DNA of 21,650 bases from a virus, in the IMG/VR virus record IMGVR_UViG_3300020463_002553, positions 1-21,650 of that record; one strand, written 5' to 3'. The first letter of the stretch is position 1. The number at the start of each line of letters is the position of its first letter. Below the pieces are notes generated by a model, which ran no database searches, had not been told where the DNA came from, and saw nothing but the letters and a program-made list of their open reading frames with translations. The translations under genes and the position numbers were made by a program. Of the stretch, positions 20,018 to 21,650 are shown one piece after another.

Positions 20018-21650
20018 CTAATCTCTCACCGCTGACCGGCACCAAACATCTCGACCAATCACCGCCATCTTGACCGCGTCGCCAAAATCATTAGGACCAG
20101 ATTCTCGTTCCCATCCCCACTTCCCGCCTTTCTTTATTTGGTATTCCCGGCAAAGCTCGAGGAGAAACTCATCATCTCGAAGAGCGTCGACCGGAAAGGT
20201 CAGCTTTCCAAATTGCTCGACCTCCACGCCTTCCTCGTCGACCTGGTTGCGATCAAGAATGAGCGTCCGATAAAGAAGCCGCCGATATGAATCATCATCG
20301 TAGTGGAGCACCTTGACCAATCTCATTCCTTCCTGCGTCGTTTTAAAGACTCGGCTCTTACTCCAACGAAGGAGATCGCCACCTCGTTGGCGGACCTGCA
20401 TCCCTGCAATGCCTTTTGAAGGACTAAATATTGGAGCCAAACTAGAGCAGTTCTTTCGGACTTCATAAGTCCGGTGGCCCCCCTCATCAGTCAGGTTGCA
20501 TCGCACCGAGTATTTGACGCCCTCGTGTTCGATTCCGGCTTGAGCCCAAGACAATAAATTTTTCCAGGTCAGAAACGACCCCCAATCAGAAACCATAATA
20601 TCACCTTCCGCGGAATATCCGACTTTGACCGCCTTCCAGGAATCATCTTGGGTATCCGCAAAGACTCCGCAAAGGATGGGCTTTTTAGGAACCGTCTTTC
20701 GGCGGTAGTCACCACACATTTCGCGCACGTCGCTCAAGCGTACCCTTCGTGATCCGCCTTCCGCCCAGGCTTCCCCGAGTCGATCCTGGAGAAATCCTTT
20801 TAGCTTAACTGGTTCCCGCCCAGCAGCGTGTTTTTCAACTGCGAGATTTCCCCAGGTTGAATTCTCCCAAAGTGCGTAAAGGTCGTTATGGTAAAAGCTC
20901 ATCCGTTTTGGCAACCAACCAGGAACTTTTTCTTTTTGGTCGCCTTCCCCTTTACCAACGTAATTCGTGGCCCTGACTTCACCGTTTGCGAGCATTTCTT
21001 TCTTATCGCTTTCTTTGTGCATTCCGCCACAAGACTCACATTCGTATTCTGCCTTCTGAATGACTTTTGCGAGATCCAGGTCTCCAAACTTGTCACGCAA
21101 ATGTTGATATCTAACCTGACCCATTTTTAAATATTGAAAATGGCCACAGTGCTTACAGGGGACAAAATCGCGATGGCCGGAACCGGTTGTGACAAGCTGC
21201 CAGATTTGACCCTCCTCGATGGTGGGTTTTGAAAAGCCCAGGATTTTCCCGCTGACCGTTGCTTTTCCGCGTTGTGCGAAAAGGTGAACAGTTGACCCGT
21301 CTACTTGCGTGTCCCTGTGTGTATCTATTTCATCTATGACAACGAGTCCTACGCCAGGTTTGGAAGCGGCTTGACCGACGGAGCCTGCACCAACGAAATA
21401 ACAGTTCATTCCTGGCAGAGAAATCACGTCGCCCTTCAAATAAGACTCTGGAAGCTTGGCAACGATGTCCCCCATCGACTGCGAGCTTTTTAAAAAATCA
21501 ACGTATCTTTCCGCAATCGCCGATGCGTTCTTGACCGCGTCAATGGCATAAACAATGTTGGTAGGAGCATAATCAGCCCTTCGAACCATTTCCATTAATG
21601 AATGAGCGGTGACCGCAGCTTGTGAACCTTTTGCACCGTAACATTCCCGC
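20018..21650 (-). CDS. terL: Terminase large subunit, lambda gpA-like (partial, N-terminus beyond right edge)
   Basis: The packaging ATPase/nuclease, gpA family. The frame stays open to the right edge with no stop, so the true start lies outside and the internal ATG at 21595 is not the start. Visible blocks are GAKGSQAAVTAHSL near the edge (a divergent Walker-A region), VGLVVIDEIDTHRD (Walker B), a Zn-ribbon CKHCGH...CESCGG, KLKGFLQDRLGEAW, then the RNase H-like nuclease: LCGVFADTQDDSWKAVKVGYSAEGDIMVSDWGSF with acidic ADTQDD, and near the C-terminus ESGPNDFGDAVKMAVIGRDVW with the last conserved Asp. It is followed by a regulated accessory cassette, not directly by the gpW-position gene as in lambda. 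Confidence 0.94.
   Translation of the reverse strand, partial: RECYGAKGSQAAVTAHSLMEMVRRADYAPTNIVYAIDAVKNASAIAERYVDFLKSSQSMGDIVAKLPESYLKGDVISLPGMNCYFVGAGSVGQAASKPGVGLVVIDEIDTHRDTQVDGSTVHLFAQRGKATVSGKILGFSKPTIEEGQIWQLVTTGSGHRDFVPCKHCGHFQYLKMGQVRYQHLRDKFGDLDLAKVIQKAEYECESCGGMHKESDKKEMLANGEVRATNYVGKGEGDQKEKVPGWLPKRMSFYHNDLYALWENSTWGNLAVEKHAAGREPVKLKGFLQDRLGEAWAEGGSRRVRLSDVREMCGDYRRKTVPKKPILCGVFADTQDDSWKAVKVGYSAEGDIMVSDWGSFLTWKNLLSWAQAGIEHEGVKYSVRCNLTDEGGHRTYEVRKNCSSLAPIFSPSKGIAGMQVRQRGGDLLRWSKSRVFKTTQEGMRLVKVLHYDDDSYRRLLYRTLILDRNQVDEEGVEVEQFGKLTFPVDALRDDEFLLELCREYQIKKGGKWGWERESGPNDFGDAVKMAVIGRDVWCRSAVRD

Overview
This window is a bacteriophage genome segment: the late (virion and lysis) region of a lambda-like, long non-contractile-tailed phage, followed by its integration module. 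Every supported gene is on the minus strand, so the genetic order runs from right to left. The gene order is lambda-like: terminase large subunit (cut by the right edge), a small gpW-position protein, lambda-type portal, a HAD-type phosphatase, a ClpP-like protease with a scaffold-like tail, major capsid protein, head-tail joining proteins, a probable tail terminator fused to a beta-propeller, probable major tail protein, tail-assembly chaperones joined by a -1 frameshift, and tape measure. Next come distal tail and adhesin proteins, then lysis (two small membrane proteins and a zinc amidase), then attP and a tyrosine integrase (cut by the left edge). The host is Gram-negative-like and probably not a close enterobacterial relative. 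The style of the adhesins and propeller reminds me of phages of marine Verrucomicrobiota, but that is an impression and not a demonstrated assignment.

Layout: 1-709 integrase; 757-1011 an attachment region with a 39-nt 5' half of a CAU-anticodon tRNA gene, flanked on both sides by the same 13-bp-spaced tandem repeat; 1021-2351 lysis; 2351-8694 fibres, adhesins and distal tail; 8716-11895 tape measure, chaperones and major tail protein; 11932-14814 head-tail connection; 14902-18828 capsid, protease and portal; 18854-19168 gpW position; 19190-19905 an AT-rich cassette of three small genes, one an HTH regulator, behind repeated operator-like sites; 20018-21650 terminase. Because phage genes lie on both sides of the attachment region, the sequence looks like a circular or permuted, non-integrated genome rather than a prophage edge.

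The most striking signal is not a gene. Eleven genes that start after a real intergenic spacer carry the heptamer RTTGACR at an almost fixed place: the pentamer TTGAC ends 15 or 16 nt before the ATG in every case. Most of these leaders have no Shine-Dalgarno sequence. Genes that overlap the previous gene lack the element, and a second group (major capsid, several fibre genes, the small cassette) has A-rich leaders instead. I read this as a phage-specific start-associated element of unknown mechanism. Two strong intrinsic terminators, after the capsid and major tail genes, suggest that the two most abundant virion proteins are on separately tuned transcripts.
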